A stretch of 64,000 nucleotides of DNA from Septoria linicola (taxonomy: Eukaryota > Ascomycota > Dothideomycetes > Mycosphaerellales > Mycosphaerellaceae): the NCBI GenBank assembly GCA_024114885.1, contig CP099432.1, forward strand, positions 372,001-436,000, in the 5' to 3' direction. The position numbers were made by a program, and so were the translations under genes. The notes beneath the pieces are model-generated. The model was not told where the DNA came from. It worked only from the letters and a program-made list of their open reading frames with translations, and ran no database searches. Positions 62,941 to 64,000 of the stretch are shown here, in pieces (position 1 is the stretch's first letter; each line of letters opens with the position of its first letter).

Positions 62941-64000
62941 CCTAACCTCCCTACTACTAAGAAACTGTCCTAGTAGAGAAACAGTACTAAGAACTAGAAG
63001 GACCCTTAGGGATTATTCCTTAGAGGGAGGGTTAGAAGATCCCCTTTACTAAGGAATGCTAGACATATTAAGAAAGCTATCTATAAGTCATTATTATATA
63101 ATAAGCTAAAGAAGGTTATCTAGAAAATAGGCAAGTAGCTTCAAAGGATAGAAAAGTCTAGAAAGCTTCTAAAGAAAGGATTTTCAGCCTAGGAGTCTAG
63201 TTCTAGTTCTGATTCTAGAACTTACTCTAGTTCTAGAAGTAATAATAATTCCCTATTAGAAGATAATAACTAAGATAAGTTGGCCTATTCTATAATTGAG
63301 GCTAAAAGCAAGTTGTTACTCTAAGAATAGCTCTTGGATTCCTATACCTTATCCTATATAACTGACTAACTGTCCTTCTTTAGATTAGTAAAGCTACTAA
63401 GGAAGAAAGTATAGATCAAGGTAGGAGGAGGATACCTCTATGTAACCTACTCTAGACTAGTATAGATAAAGGGAATCTTAGGAGGAGAAGTTCTACTTAA
63501 TAGGGTACTATTTGTTCCTAATCTTGGAGTAAATCTTATATTATAGGATTAGTTTAGTAAGCAATTTGGAGTCTAGAAGCCTGATTTCACTCTTACCTCC
63601 CTAGATAGCCAAACAGTTATAAAGACCAAGCTAGTTAGAGGTGTTCTATTTATTAGTAAGATATTACCTCTCCTATAGGAAAAGTTATATTACTTACTAT
63701 ATAATCCTATAGAGGTTAATAATGCCTATACTGCCCTATTAGAGAAGGATCTGAAATAGTAAGAGCTATAGTATAGAAGATTTACATACTTTAGAAGAGG
63801 GTTACTCTCAAACCTTTATAAAGTTACTAACCTAAAGGAAAGAATTCTAATTCCTAACTAGGAAGAGTATAAGTATAGGATCTATATAATAGGCAAGATA
63901 AAGAAACACCTAGGCAAGTCTATTAAGAGAAGACCTGAAAGATTAGCTCTTATATTAGTAGATATCTATAGACTATTACTATTATTAGTAAAAGGTTTTA

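Larger units (their letters stand above)
61479..64000 (+). mobile_element. second copia copy (C2), truncated by window end
   Basis: Collinear with C1 from its LTR through gag towards integrase. It retains many CA and TG dinucleotides where C1 has TA (for example TCTGAGCATAG and TGCCTGAGGCATC in the LTR), so it is less RIP-mutated, but it still carries in-frame stops. The LTR starts TATTAAG, a TpG-changed TGTTAAG. The 5 bp before it are TTAAA; the other end lies outside the window. Confidence 0.95.

Noticed and set aside
6839..64000. Centromere or mitochondrial DNA as the reason for high TA
   Set aside because: CpG is retained, the bias is specific to CA/TG, and identifiable nuclear LTR elements make up much of it.

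Overview
This window looks like nuclear DNA of a filamentous ascomycete (Pezizomycotina), probably a repeat-rich, gene-poor compartment. The evidence is long blocks in which the dinucleotides CA and TG have almost vanished in favour of TA while most CpG survives, which is the footprint of repeat-induced point mutation (RIP), together with nested LTR retrotransposons riddled with TAG/TAA codons. A Dothideomycete would fit, but the sequence does not prove the class.

Layout. 1-6.84 kb: ordinary-composition DNA with decayed genes. These are a minus-strand gene with exact 25-residue repeats and a frameshift (11-866) plus upstream pieces (982-1475), a plus-strand coiled-coil relic (3125-4228), and a plus-strand frame of 305 codons broken only by two TGA codons (4954-5871). 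The stretch ends in a strong CT-rich tract. 6.84-41.06 kb: RIP block 1. It holds unidentified RIP-saturated DNA (6.84-15.15 and 26.42-41.06 kb) interrupted by a complete Ty3/gypsy-type element at 15,153-26,424 (442-bp LTRs, gag with zinc knuckle, protease, RT, RNase H, integrase and an additional ORF 3' of integrase). 41.06-45.24 kb: a 4.2-kb island of unmutated DNA with no recognisable gene. 45.3-64 kb: RIP block 2. It is a second, different Ty3/gypsy-like element into which a complete Ty1/copia element (52,899-59,168; 277-bp LTRs; perfect CTAGT target duplication) has inserted inside the 3' end of the RNase H region. A second, less mutated copy of the same copia family starts at 61,479 and runs off the window.

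The retroelements appear dead. Zinc-knuckle Cys/His codons read Tyr, the two catalytic Asp codons of all three RT domains read Asn, and Gln/Trp codons read as stops. No intact protein-coding gene, tRNA, rRNA or CRISPR array was recognised.

The features that best resist simple explanation are: (1) three arrays of a degenerate 11-bp repeat (2375, 41167, 45240), two of them at RIP/non-RIP borders; (2) the copia family being nearly CpG-free while the gypsy DNA around it is CpG-rich; (3) the extra ORF of the first gypsy element; and (4) long unidentified coding-like relics in the RIP blocks.
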